Source: Subsaximicrobium wynnwilliamsii (GTDB lineage Bacteria > Bacteroidota > Bacteroidia > Flavobacteriales > Flavobacteriaceae). From it: a stretch of DNA of 64,000 bases. Made by a program: the position numbers and the translations under genes. Numbering within the stretch: position 1 is the first letter of the stretch; every line of letters starts with the position of its first letter. The notes beneath the pieces were generated by a model. It searched no databases. It was not told the DNA's origin and saw only the letters and a program-made list of their open reading frames with translations. The stretch spans positions 186,001-250,000 of the forward strand of contig NZ_VORM01000003.1 of NCBI RefSeq assembly GCF_007997225.1. Direction: 5' to 3'. This document shows, one piece after another, positions 56,202-64,000 of the stretch.

Positions 56202-57116
56202 TTATAGCTTAATTATACCGATATGCATCTCATCGCCAGTTAAATCAGTAGTTCCACCTGACTGACCTGTTTGATTAGTATTATCAATATAATATTGAAC
56301 ATTTATAATGGCATTAGCAGCAAACTCATATTGAAACGCTCCCGAAACTCCAAATTCATCAGTTACTGTTGAAGCACCAGGGATTACTGCAAAACCTCTG
56401 TTCATATACCCTCGTCTTGTAGAGCCTTCAAAAACAGCAAGAATGTATTTTCTTGTACCACTTTTAAGGTTTGCTATCCCCCAACTTGCATTGATTAAAT
56501 AATTACCTGCTTTGAGCACTTTGATTCGTCCTTTAACAAGGGGGTCTACCTCATAATAATCTTCATCAATTTCTTGAACATCCCCCGTTCCTAGGGGAAA
56601 ATTGTGAAAATCACTATCACCATCTATAATTCCAGGAGAAGCGCTGTAAAGCGTCACAATTTTTGAAGACTCCGCCTCACAAAGGCTTTGCCACGTATTG
56701 AAAGGTGCTCCTTTATATTGAAAGAGACAACTTTCTGTTGTATTATAGATCAAAGACCCAGGAGTTGATGGAAGTGCGATCATTTGAGTAGTTGTATAAC
56801 TAGGCGCGAGCACGGGGCCAGTTGTTGTGCTAGTTGTTAAGAGGCTCCAATTTGGTGCAGCAGACGTACCAATATTAATCTCAACTGCACTAGTAGTTGT
56901 ATTGTAGATAGTAAGACCATTGGCAGGACCTGGTCCTATTGTAAAGATATCATCCCGCTCGGCAGTGGTCAATCTAGGAAGAAGCAATCCGGAATTGGTG
57001 CTTTCAAGATGCAGTATAGTGGATGCATCTGGCGTTTCTATCCCAATCCCCACTTGGGCAAAGGCGGCTGTTGTGCTTAATAAAATAACACTGAATAAGG
57101 CTAATATTGACTTCAT
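56202..57116 (-). CDS. Secreted tail-fibre-like protein, paralogue 2
   Basis: A 304-residue paralogue: signal MKSILALFSVILLSTTAAFA; QVGIGIETPDASTILHLEST, GLLLPRLTTAERDDIF; the shared CLFQYKGAPFNTWQSLCE; and a C-terminal sandwich KAGNYLINASWGIANLKSGT ... FQYEFAANAIINVQYYID ... MHIGIIKL ending as in paralogue 1. Differs mainly in loops of the C-terminal domain. Upstream of paralogue 1 on the same strand, 116 nt apart, possibly one operon from the ~300-bp divergent spacer shared with the T9SS gene. Confidence 0.82.
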   Translation of the reverse strand: MKSILALFSVILLSTTAAFAQVGIGIETPDASTILHLESTNSGLLLPRLTTAERDDIFTIGPGPANGLTIYNTTTSAVEINIGTSAAPNWSLLTTSTTTGPVLAPSYTTTQMIALPSTPGSLIYNTTESCLFQYKGAPFNTWQSLCEAESSKIVTLYSASPGIIDGDSDFHNFPLGTGDVQEIDEDYYEVDPLVKGRIKVLKAGNYLINASWGIANLKSGTRKYILAVFEGSTRRGYMNRGFAVIPGASTVTDEFGVSGAFQYEFAANAIINVQYYIDNTNQTGQSGGTTDLTGDEMHIGIIKL

Positions 57117-57418
57117 AAATTTTGATTTTTTTATACAGCACGAAATAAGGTAAAAAATTGTTTAAAATCAAATTTGAACAAAGCTAATTATAGAAAATGC
57201 GCAGTTGGCTAAGGTGCAATAGGATTTTGACAGCGAGATACACTAGGCTCTTTATTTGAAATCAAGAACTCATAGAAAATTTTGCAAGTCATAACTTAGA
57301 CTAAGAAATTAAAACACTTTAGTTAGATATGCGATTCCGCAAAATTAGCTTCCTATTAATTTGAATAATTAGAATTTATAGTGTTTTTTTGTGTGACTAC
57401 TTTCAAAACCCTTTTTAA
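57117..57418. other. Divergent spacer, nothing recognised
   Basis: About 300 AT-rich bases between the minus-strand fibre-like gene and the plus-strand T9SS gene; it must hold both promoters but I see no consensus element. Confidence 0.45.
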
Positions 57419-59032
57419 ATGAAAAAACTTTATAGTTTCCTTTTGTTCACTGCGCTTTGCTTCACAGCCAACGCCCAGTTATCAAAAACAATGACGGTCA
57501 GCGGAGGCACATCAGTTTCCATCGCAACAGGCACTACAGTCACTGCGGATAACGTGAACCTTAAATCCACCTCTGATAAATTCTCCAGCTTGATGTTAGA
57601 TGGGGATTTGTTAAAGGACGATGCGGTTACACCTACGGTTGTTAATTACGATCGCTATGTCAATGTTGTTGGTTCTGCGAGTAATAACGGTGGCAACGAT
57701 TTGATTTCTTTGCCGGTAAAGACTGCTGATGCTACCTTTGGGGATTTATTGACTTACAGTGCAGATGGCGGCACGACTCCCAATTCAAGCATCATTGTAA
57801 ATAATCCAGATCCTTCATTTGATACAGTTTATGCCTTTGGTCCTTACAGTAATTCCGCAGGAGCCTACATCAATTATGATGAAATAATAGATGGCACTGT
57901 GTTACTTGAAAGAGGAATGGGATACAGAGCTGCGACCAATAACGGAGAAACGATAAGATTTACAGGAACGGTATCTAAGGCTGATGAAACTGTTGCAATT
58001 ACCACTACTTTTACTGGTGCCGATTATAATTACTGGAACACCGTAGGCAATCCCTATCCTACATACATCAATGCTCAAGTTTTTTACTCAGAGAATAAGG
58101 ATCAATTAGATGTTGATGCACAGGCCATATACGCCTACAATAGTGGCACTGGCTCAGTTTCAGGTTTCGGAACCTTTGGCAATTTCACCATTATAAATGA
58201 CCTTACCAATGAAACCGTAAACATAGCGCCAGGCCAAGGTTTCTTAGTTGCTGTCGATCGCGATGCTATTGGCAATGAAATCGTTTTCACACAAGCTATG
58301 AGAGTGTTTTCTGGAACAGATGATTTTATCTTAGGCCGAAGTGACAACCAAAGCCAAAAATTACGCTTAAAGGCGGAACAAGGATCTACAAATTTTGCTA
58401 CAGAGATCTATTTTAACGACAATGCCACTTTGGGCCTAGATCCCGGTTATGATGCAGGAACCTTTAATGGCATCTCATCCAACTTTATGATTTACTCTCA
58501 TTTGGTGGAAGGTAACACTGGCCGAAATATGGCGATTCAAAGCCTTGCGTCTACAGATATGAATGACGTTATTATCCCATTGGGTTTAAAAACCGCACAG
58601 GGTCAACAGGTCACAATCAGTATTGAAAACTCCACATTGCCTGCGGAGACGCAAGTGTATTTAGAAGACAACCAAAGCAATACGTTTACATTATTAAACA
58701 GCGGAGATTATACCTTTACAGCCAACACCGCAATTTCTGGGACTGGACGCTTTTTCTTAAGAATGGGAACAGCTACCCTATCTACTCCCGTAACAGAAGC
58801 GAATGCCTTAAAATTATTCACAACCGAACAAACGCTTTTTATCAAAGGGCAGCTTTTGGCAGAAACACAAGTGTCTGTTTATGATATTCAAGGACGTTTG
58901 GTCTTGACCTCCATTTTAGCGCAAGGCTCAGACTCAAACAACATCGATGCTTCTGGCTTAAATACCGGTATTTACATAGTTAAGTTAAATAACGAAAAGC
59001 AAGAACTGACTAAAAAAGTGATCATTAAATAA
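57419..59032 (+). CDS. T9SS cargo protein with type A sorting domain
   Basis: A 537-residue secreted protein: signal MKKLYSFLLFTALCFTANA; long Ser/Thr/Gly-rich beta region (DRYVNVVGSASNNGGNDLIS, GADYNYWNTVGNPYPTYINA, VNIAPGQGFLVAVDRD); C-terminal T9SS type A domain (LFIKGQLLAETQVSVYDIQG, LNTGIYIVKLNN, TKKVIIK). No enzymatic motif visible. Likely surface-exposed or released by the type IX system. Ends at a terminator. Confidence 0.88.
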   Translation: MKKLYSFLLFTALCFTANAQLSKTMTVSGGTSVSIATGTTVTADNVNLKSTSDKFSSLMLDGDLLKDDAVTPTVVNYDRYVNVVGSASNNGGNDLISLPVKTADATFGDLLTYSADGGTTPNSSIIVNNPDPSFDTVYAFGPYSNSAGAYINYDEIIDGTVLLERGMGYRAATNNGETIRFTGTVSKADETVAITTTFTGADYNYWNTVGNPYPTYINAQVFYSENKDQLDVDAQAIYAYNSGTGSVSGFGTFGNFTIINDLTNETVNIAPGQGFLVAVDRDAIGNEIVFTQAMRVFSGTDDFILGRSDNQSQKLRLKAEQGSTNFATEIYFNDNATLGLDPGYDAGTFNGISSNFMIYSHLVEGNTGRNMAIQSLASTDMNDVIIPLGLKTAQGQQVTISIENSTLPAETQVYLEDNQSNTFTLLNSGDYTFTANTAISGTGRFFLRMGTATLSTPVTEANALKLFTTEQTLFIKGQLLAETQVSVYDIQGRLVLTSILAQGSDSNNIDASGLNTGIYIVKLNNEKQELTKKVIIK

Positions 59033-59059
59033 GTTATTGCTCATCCTGAATTTATTAAG

Positions 59060-59092
59060 CCGTCTCTTATCTAAATGGGACGGTTTTTTTTA
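59060..59092 (+). terminator. Terminator after the T9SS cargo gene
   Basis: CCGTCTC (59060-59066) pairs with GGGACGG (59077-59083), with one G-U, and is followed by eight T. Confidence 0.82.
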
Positions 59093-59192
59093 TTTTTACT
59101 TGTTTTGAGCTGTGCTGGAAGTTCCATCTAATATTAGACGCTGTATTGATTATTTATTACTATAAAATATGCTCAATCAGTCCTACTATTTT

Positions 59193-59441
59193 TTATTCTG
59201 ATTTATCTTTAAGGTGCATCAGCTTTGCAGAGCTTCGATAGAGGATTCTGCATCCCGTTTTAAAGCGTTCAAGTTTCAAAAGCATCAATTCCGCAATTGG
59301 ATGTTTGAGCACAAAGCCTTCCGTTTGATATTAGGCATAGACACTTGCTTGGCGCGGTTCGATCTTCAGATTAAAACTATTGAAGCCAGCCGCTTCCAAA
59401 ATGATGCATAAATCTTTGCTATATGTGTTTGCAGCGTTCAT
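59193..59441 (-). pseudogene. Coding relic with one in-frame stop
   Basis: From ATG at 59441 the minus strand reads MNAANTYSKDLCIILEAAGF, NSFNLKIEPRQASVYA, a TAA (59331-59333), then in the same frame YQTEGFVLKHPIAELMLLKL, ERFKTGCRILYRSSAKLM, HLKDKSE and a second TAA. The codon character is the same before and after the first stop, so this looks like a gene inactivated by a point mutation. No family recognised. Confidence 0.4.
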
Positions 59442-59465
59442 TCAACTTTTGATACAAGCATTACC

Positions 59466-59981
59466 ATGAAACACCCAATCCTATATCTTGGTCTTTTTTT
59501 CTTGCTTTTCTTGGCATGTGAAAAAACAAACCCCGACGAGAAACGAGCGGTAATCTCTGATGAGCATCATTTGCCACAACGCACTGTGGAGACAGACAGC
59601 GCATTTATAACCAAAAAAGTGTACGTGCCTGTGTATTCAAACATCTACCAACGCACTAGAAATGACAGAACCTCTTTGACCTCTACCCTGAGCATTCATA
59701 ACACCAGCGAGACCGACACCTTGTATATTAGTCGCATTGATTATTTCAATACCGAAGGTAAACTGGTACGTAAATACATAGAGGAAACCATTTTTCTCAG
59801 TACGTTTGAGACCTTGGAATATGTAGTTGACGAGGGCGATGAAACGGGTGGATCTGGTGCCAATTTTGTAATTGAATGGTATGGCGACAAAAAGCTGAAT
59901 CCGCTCTTTCAGGCGGTAATGATAGGTGGTTTGGGAAATAAATCGTTTTCATTCACCACGGAAGGCGTTTATTTTGAATGA
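59466..59981 (+). CDS. DUF3124 lipoprotein
   Basis: A 171-residue lipoprotein: MKHPILYLGLFFLLFLAC with Cys18; then the DUF3124 domain (KKVYVPVYSNIYQRTRND, TSTLSIHNTSETDTLYISRI, VDEGDETGGSGANFVIEWY, PLFQAVMIGG). Secreted to the envelope; biochemical role unknown. No clear promoter. Isolated from other genes by relic-rich DNA on both sides. Confidence 0.9.
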   Translation: MKHPILYLGLFFLLFLACEKTNPDEKRAVISDEHHLPQRTVETDSAFITKKVYVPVYSNIYQRTRNDRTSLTSTLSIHNTSETDTLYISRIDYFNTEGKLVRKYIEETIFLSTFETLEYVVDEGDETGGSGANFVIEWYGDKKLNPLFQAVMIGGLGNKSFSFTTEGVYFE

Positions 59982-60575
59982 CCATTGAAGGCAATGCGTC
60001 TCAAACAGCACTGAAAATTTAGTGCTGTGATTTTAGGCTTTCCGAATCAGGTCTCTCTAATTTCAACTCTTCAAGCCTTAGTTCTAAAAACATCTACGAA
60101 TACCCTAATAATCAATCGGAAACAAGCCGTTGGTCATAAAGAGCTATCCCGCAGATTTCGCAGATTGACGCAGATGAAATCATCCGTTTTTTATGCTGAA
60201 TTGATCCTGACGCCAATTAGCCCATTTTTGGTATTGGGTAATTTTCCGCCGAAGCATTGCATTTTAGACAGGAACTTAAAATCGCAGTACTCTTCAATAA
60301 CAGCCAGCCGTAAATTAGCTAACCAAACAATCACTGAAAAATTAAAGCCCTAAAAAGGGCTTTGAAGAATCTTTGGGTTTCTATCGTTATGGGCTTGTGT
60401 AAGGGTTGGCAGTACTGGCAATAGCTTTTAAGTTTGCTGCGTCTAAATTCAATTCCACTTAAATGCACTTGATGTTGTTTCGTGCCAAGGATAGTTCCAC
60501 ATTCAAAACATTATCGATTTGATATGCCAAATCCATTTCAGTTCGATAGAGTTCCATCATAACCGCTACATTACT
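59982..60575. other. Relic-rich spacer
   Basis: No intact gene. A CGCAGATT-type repeat lies at 60150-60176. On the minus strand, coding-looking pieces occur: VWLANLRLAVIEEYCDFKFL (about 60345-60287) and MMELYRTEMDLAYQIDNVLN (60560-60459) ending LSLARNNIKCI. Together with the neighbouring relic (59193-59441) they suggest decay of one or more genes. Confidence 0.5.
60150..60176. repeat. CGCAGATT direct repeat
   Basis: Three near-copies of CGCAGAT (CGCAGATTT, CGCAGATTGA, CGCAGATGA) in a row. A similar intergenic motif is familiar from other flavobacterial genomes. Confidence 0.6.
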
Positions 60576-62000
60576 TTAGTCGGTTACTCTAAATTGTAAC
60601 TCGCTTACTGTAATTTCATTATCTGTAGAACCATTACTTCTGGCAATATAAACCTCGATAGCGTCATCGGTTTCTAGATCTACTTCCGTGTTTAAAATAA
60701 TTTGAAACGACTGATTGTTTGCCGTAGAAGCCATAGAAGCTACAGGACCAGTAAGTGTCATTTCGTTATTTTTACGAATTCCTATGGAATATTGAGAATT
60801 GTTTTCATTAGCCTTTGCACTTATTACAACCGAAATTTTCGCTGTTATAGGCTCTTTATCAGTGTACGTTATTTTACCAGTGTTATTTCCTGTAAATCGC
60901 TTTTGACTAACAACCTCCGTAGCCCCTTCAATTTTAGTGAAAAAATTCTGTGTAGGCAATAATGTAGGAGCTGTATTCCCATTAAAGTAAATAAAACTAT
61001 AGGCCCTTGAATCGGGTATGTTGGTGTTTTGTTTCATGCTCCATCCTGGAGAATATGAGTCTATACCAGACAAAGGTGTTGTCACATCTCTGAACATATT
61101 TGTAGTCATTCGCCCTCTATCCACTGCAGCACCCGCATTTACCTTTATACCTGTTTGTCCTGCATAAATAAAGTAATTGTTTGCCATATCAATATCATTA
61201 GCGGTGAGTCCTGCTAAAAATTCTACACCAGCACCGCTGCTAATACCCACAATAAAATTATAAGAAGACGTGAATTTACCCACGTTGCCAGTGACTTTTA
61301 CACCATCTGTGACGTTCCAATAGTTTTGGATAATGGTAATCGCATTGAATCCTGAAATCTGCCCAACACTACCCCCAATTACAGAACAACCAGAAAAAAT
61401 ATTACAAAAGTTTGCTGCAGTACCCGAAAAATCATAGGCTGAACCAGCAGTAGGAATTACGGTGAAATTCTGCATAAATATATTGGTGGCTGTACTTCTA
61501 AGAACACCCCCACTAGCCGATGACATGACACCATCCTTTTGTGGATCGGTACCCCTAAGGCCCGCGCCATTCATTATGATGTGATTGGAACCAATATCAA
61601 CCATACCAGAAAAAACATACATTTTGGTGGCGTCTAATGTGATAGCGCCAGCAGCAGGAGTTGGTAGGTCGTCAACGGAGTAAACAGTCACAAGGTTAGA
61701 TCTGTTAGCGTTAGCACTTTTTTGGGATAAAAAAGAGTTCCAAACCCCATCGATGTAAATATCTAAGGTTTTGTTGGTGGTATTATAAACCTGTAATCCT
61801 TCTGCGGGCTCTAAGATGCCATCCCTTTCTGTATCGGTCATCCTAGGAATAAGCAGTCCAGCTGAAGTGGATTGCATATCCAGAATAGATGAATCATCTG
61901 GAGTTTCAGTTCCTATACCTACTTGTGATATTGCGATGCTGCTTGTTAGCAAACACATCAATAAGAAAATGCCTGTTGTTTTAAAATAGTTATGTGTCAT
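60576..62000 (-). CDS. Secreted tail-fibre-like protein with beta-helix, member 3
   Basis: A 474-residue exported protein: signal around FLLMCLLTSSIAIS; the same N-terminal module as the two shorter genes (QVGIGTETPDDSSILDMQST, AGLLIPRMTDTERDGI, VYNTTNKTLDIYI); a central right-handed beta-helix-like region (MFVFSGMVD-type: YVFSGMVDIGSNHIIMNGAG, LRGTDP, ITIIQNYWNVTDGVKV); and a C-terminal beta-sandwich (ISVVISAKANENNSQYSIGI ... ISELQ-type VSELQFRVTD). It looks like a phage tail-spike-like secreted protein; enzymatic activity on polysaccharide is possible but no catalytic residues are evident. Confidence 0.82.
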   Translation of the reverse strand: MTHNYFKTTGIFLLMCLLTSSIAISQVGIGTETPDDSSILDMQSTSAGLLIPRMTDTERDGILEPAEGLQVYNTTNKTLDIYIDGVWNSFLSQKSANANRSNLVTVYSVDDLPTPAAGAITLDATKMYVFSGMVDIGSNHIIMNGAGLRGTDPQKDGVMSSASGGVLRSTATNIFMQNFTVIPTAGSAYDFSGTAANFCNIFSGCSVIGGSVGQISGFNAITIIQNYWNVTDGVKVTGNVGKFTSSYNFIVGISSGAGVEFLAGLTANDIDMANNYFIYAGQTGIKVNAGAAVDRGRMTTNMFRDVTTPLSGIDSYSPGWSMKQNTNIPDSRAYSFIYFNGNTAPTLLPTQNFFTKIEGATEVVSQKRFTGNNTGKITYTDKEPITAKISVVISAKANENNSQYSIGIRKNNEMTLTGPVASMASTANNQSFQIILNTEVDLETDDAIEVYIARSNGSTDNEITVSELQFRVTD

Positions 62001-62689
62001 GAGTTAGTGTATTTGATTTATGTTTTAAACTGTTTTATAAGTCGTCTTAACATTTATTTTGCTGGGATAGGTTCATTCTTGTCCTGCTACCTAAAGGAAA
62101 TTGCCAGCACTTAGGGTGTCGGTTTTTTTTCTAAATCGAGAGCTTTAGAAGTAAAACCTAGGCCAACTGATAAAACGATGAGATCAAGATGTTTCATGAT
62201 ATTAATGCTTTGAGATCATTCCATTGAGTGCCATTAGGATTCTAATAGGCGTTGTCGCAAGGAGTCTGTTTTGAATTACTTGGCAAATATAAGCTTATTA
62301 ACCAATTAAATATGCATTTGAACGATTATATTTGCTTTGTAAGGTTTATTTTACTTACGAACGAAAACAGGCTTTTTTTGGGGACTGCAAGTCCGACTCG
62401 GTATTAAAGCAACATAATGCCTAAGGCCTTGAATAGATTTATAGACATCCAATGTCCATCTTCTTGAGATTGAGCAATTATGTTCAGCCTATAGGAGTGA
62501 CATGAGTTTATCACTTAGCGCTAAGCACAGCTCTTTTGAATAAGCATAACTATTTGTTGAAACGATTTGCATTGGCAGCACTATTGATGCAGATTCATAC
62601 TGCCTGCCATATCGGGTGTTCTTGGAGTGTGTTAACTTTAATGTCGTGATGATGTGCATGGAAAGAAGATCGTGGCAATTCGTTTTCCA
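62001..62689. other. Spacer, tiny ORF only
   Basis: No convincing gene. A 28-residue minus-strand ORF (62111-62197) reads MKHLDLIVLSVGLGFTSKAL and DLEKKPTP; it may be a tiny secreted peptide or chance. No hairpin or promoter is recognised. Confidence 0.45.
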
Positions 62690-63088
62690 TTAGCCAAATA
62701 GTTCAACAAGCTTAGCTTTGTTGAGCGGCTTTTCTATAAAATCCAAAACAAGCGGATTTGCTTTTGCGAGGTTGATGTCGTTTAGGTCCACAGAGGAGGA
62801 GAGGATATAAATGTTGTATTGCGCTTTTATGGAGGCATCGAAACGATCAAACGCCGCTAGAAACTCCCATCCAGATAGTGTAGGCATGTTGATATCGAGA
62901 AAAAGTATTGTTTTCTCATCTGAAGGATGTTGGTTTGGTGCAGATCCTATAAAGCCCAATCCATCTTCGGGAATGCTGAAGTCTTTAACCTGCGCGCCTT
63001 CAAATGATTTTTTAAGCACCATTTTTGTGAGGTAATTGTTTAGTGGGTCATCGTCAACAAGGAGGAAGCGTTTTGTTGTTTGTGTCAT
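62690..63088 (-). CDS. CheY-like response regulator
   Basis: A 132-residue receiver domain: acidic pocket LLVDDDPLNNYLTKMVL, phospho-accepting Asp in ILFLDINMPTLSGWEFL, SSS (switch Ser) and conserved Lys in DFIEKPLNKAKL. No output domain. Lies 12 nt after the histidine kinase stop on the same strand, so it is its cognate or a relay partner. Confidence 0.95.
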   Translation of the reverse strand: MTQTTKRFLLVDDDPLNNYLTKMVLKKSFEGAQVKDFSIPEDGLGFIGSAPNQHPSDEKTILFLDINMPTLSGWEFLAAFDRFDASIKAQYNIYILSSSVDLNDINLAKANPLVLDFIEKPLNKAKLVELFG

Positions 63089-63100
63089 TTTTTTTCAGAA

Positions 63101-64000
63101 TTAAATTTCGAACTCTATTGTAAATTCTGTCCCTTGGTTGGGTTCGCTTGCAACAGTTATTTTTCCACCGAGTGATTCTACTTGTTTTTTTACCATGAAG
63201 AGCCCCATGCCTTTGCCTTCAACATGTGAATGGAAGCGATTGTATAGTCCGAAAATTTTATCGGCTTTGGTTTTCAGGTCAATGCCTAAGCCGTTGTCCT
63301 TAAATGTAAGGATTATTTTTCCATTTTCCTTTTTACTTTTTATTTCGATGCGTGGTTGCTCGTTTGGTTTGCTGTATTTAATGCTGTTGCTTATCAGGTT
63401 ATAGAAGATACTGTATATGTAAACCTTGAGTGAGTAGATTTCGTCCACTGCTGAAAAGTCGCGATTGATAATTACGCGATGTTTGTAAATGAGATTGCCA
63501 ATACTAAGCATGATATCGTTTACAAGTTTTGAAAAGATGATGACTTCTTTTTTCTCGTGTACTTCGCGTTCAACCTGTAAGATGATGTTGATATCCTTAA
63601 TGATGGTATCGAGTCCTTTTACAGATGCTGAAAGTCCTTGCAGAAGTTCTTTTTGCTCCTGTGAGCTAATGCTGTCATCCTGTAAAATATCTGCGAAACC
63701 TATAATGTTGGCCGTTGGGGCACGAAGGTTGTGTGATACCATATAAGAAAACTGCTCCAGATCACTATTGCGCTGAACAATATCAGAAATCATTTTAACG
63801 CGTTCGCGCTCTGCTTTCTTTTCTTTCGTCAAATCTCTTAAGATACCGTATAAGTAAAGCGGATTGCCCTGATCGTCAAACTCAAACTTCCATTCGGATG
63901 ATGCGTATCCTTTGGCACCATTTTTTCTTATAAATCTAAACTGAATCAATGAATCTTCGTACAAAGAGTAAGCCTCGTCCATACTGCTAACAACCTTGGG
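63101..64000 (-). CDS. PAS-domain sensor histidine kinase (partial, 5' end off window)
   Basis: At least 299 residues; the reading frame remains open to the window edge, so the N-terminus with further PAS domains lies outside. Visible: the end of a PAS/PAC domain (FRFIRKNGAKGYASSEWKFE ... YGILRDLTKEKKAERER), a HisKA-like dimer with phospho-His in YMVSHNLRAPTANIIGFADI, and an ATPase with NLISNSIKYSKP (N box), FKDNGLGIDL (G1) and GKGMGLFMVKKQVESLGG (G2). Typical of cytosolic kinases that phosphorylate a separate CheY-like protein, here the adjacent gene. Confidence 0.94.
   Translation of the reverse strand, partial: PKVVSSMDEAYSLYEDSLIQFRFIRKNGAKGYASSEWKFEFDDQGNPLYLYGILRDLTKEKKAERERVKMISDIVQRNSDLEQFSYMVSHNLRAPTANIIGFADILQDDSISSQEQKELLQGLSASVKGLDTIIKDINIILQVEREVHEKKEVIIFSKLVNDIMLSIGNLIYKHRVIINRDFSAVDEIYSLKVYIYSIFYNLISNSIKYSKPNEQPRIEIKSKKENGKIILTFKDNGLGIDLKTKADKIFGLYNRFHSHVEGKGMGLFMVKKQVESLGGKITVASEPNQGTEFTIEFEI

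Noticed and set aside
59214-59411. 65-codon plus-strand ORF
   Set aside because: It is antisense to the more gene-like minus-strand relic and has no recognisable motif.
60027-60353. 108-codon plus-strand ORF downstream of the DUF3124 gene
   Set aside because: Runs through the CGCAGATT repeat, shows no domain, and lies opposite a minus-strand coding relic; probably chance.
55219-62000. Fibre-like genes as part of a contractile phage-tail-like system
   Set aside because: No sheath, tube, baseplate or ATPase genes are present; the proteins have Sec signals and look like secreted envelope proteins.

Overview
The window is a contiguous chromosomal segment of a marine/soil-type Flavobacteriaceae bacterium (phylum Bacteroidota). 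The evidence is AT-rich DNA, the gliding/T9SS genes gldF and gldG, two proteins with C-terminal type IX secretion sorting domains, Bacteroidota-type -7 promoter elements (TAnnTTTG), family-specific genes (DUF6913, DUF2652, PspC/GIN cluster) and flavobacterial-style purC and dps/oxyR. No tRNA, rRNA, insertion sequence, prophage or CRISPR array is visible. I could not compute GC content or run searches; family names are from recognition of motifs.

Layout. 1-11.4 kb: core metabolism and information genes: dapA (cut by the window edge), a split 5'-nucleotidase, ligA, prmC, ribD, HAD, DMT permease, YigZ, thioesterase. 11.6-26.1 kb: a conserved replication/housekeeping block: dnaA, LMW phosphatase, T9SS-exported sugar dehydrogenase, RsmI-like methyltransferase, a large MG2-like secreted protein, purC and phoH (separated by an unusual tandem array that contains copies of the phoH 3' end), SAM hydroxide adenosyltransferase, gldF-(unknown)-gldG, dnaN. 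26.6-36.4 kb: oxidative stress (dps/oxyR divergent pair, trxB), AIM24-like, DUF4442, and the DUF4870-PadR-PspC-GIN envelope cluster. 36.6-45.0 kb: a stress/envelope accessory region rich in very small membrane proteins (DUF1328, YtxH, holin-X-like, small lipoprotein), a degenerate SRAP protein, a PA2169-type four-helix protein, a DUF2652 (nucleotidyl-cyclase-like) gene in an apparent operon with two paralogous AraC regulators, and an aldehyde dehydrogenase. 45-49.5 kb: lipoproteins, a secreted endonuclease/phosphatase-like protein and a GDPD, with gene remnants in between. 49.6-54.4 kb: a complete glycerol regulon, glpD-glpK-glpF with divergent DeoR-type glpR; the GDPD next to it could feed it glycerol-3-phosphate. 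55-62 kb: three secreted proteins that share a tail-fibre-like N-terminal module but have different C-terminal parts, with a T9SS cargo protein and a DUF3124 lipoprotein. 62.7-64 kb: a CheY-like regulator and a PAS histidine kinase that runs off the window.

The most notable observations are (1) a six-unit tandem array between phoH and purC whose 61-bp units each carry a perfect 16-18 bp palindrome plus a copy of the last codons and stop of phoH; (2) the cyclase-like DUF2652 plus twin AraC operon; (3) an extra BamE-like membrane protein translationally coupled between gldF and gldG; (4) a ~100-nt dispersed element present twice with stem-preserving substitutions; (5) an in-frame palindromic repeat inside prmC; and (6) several intergenic stretches with decayed coding sequence.
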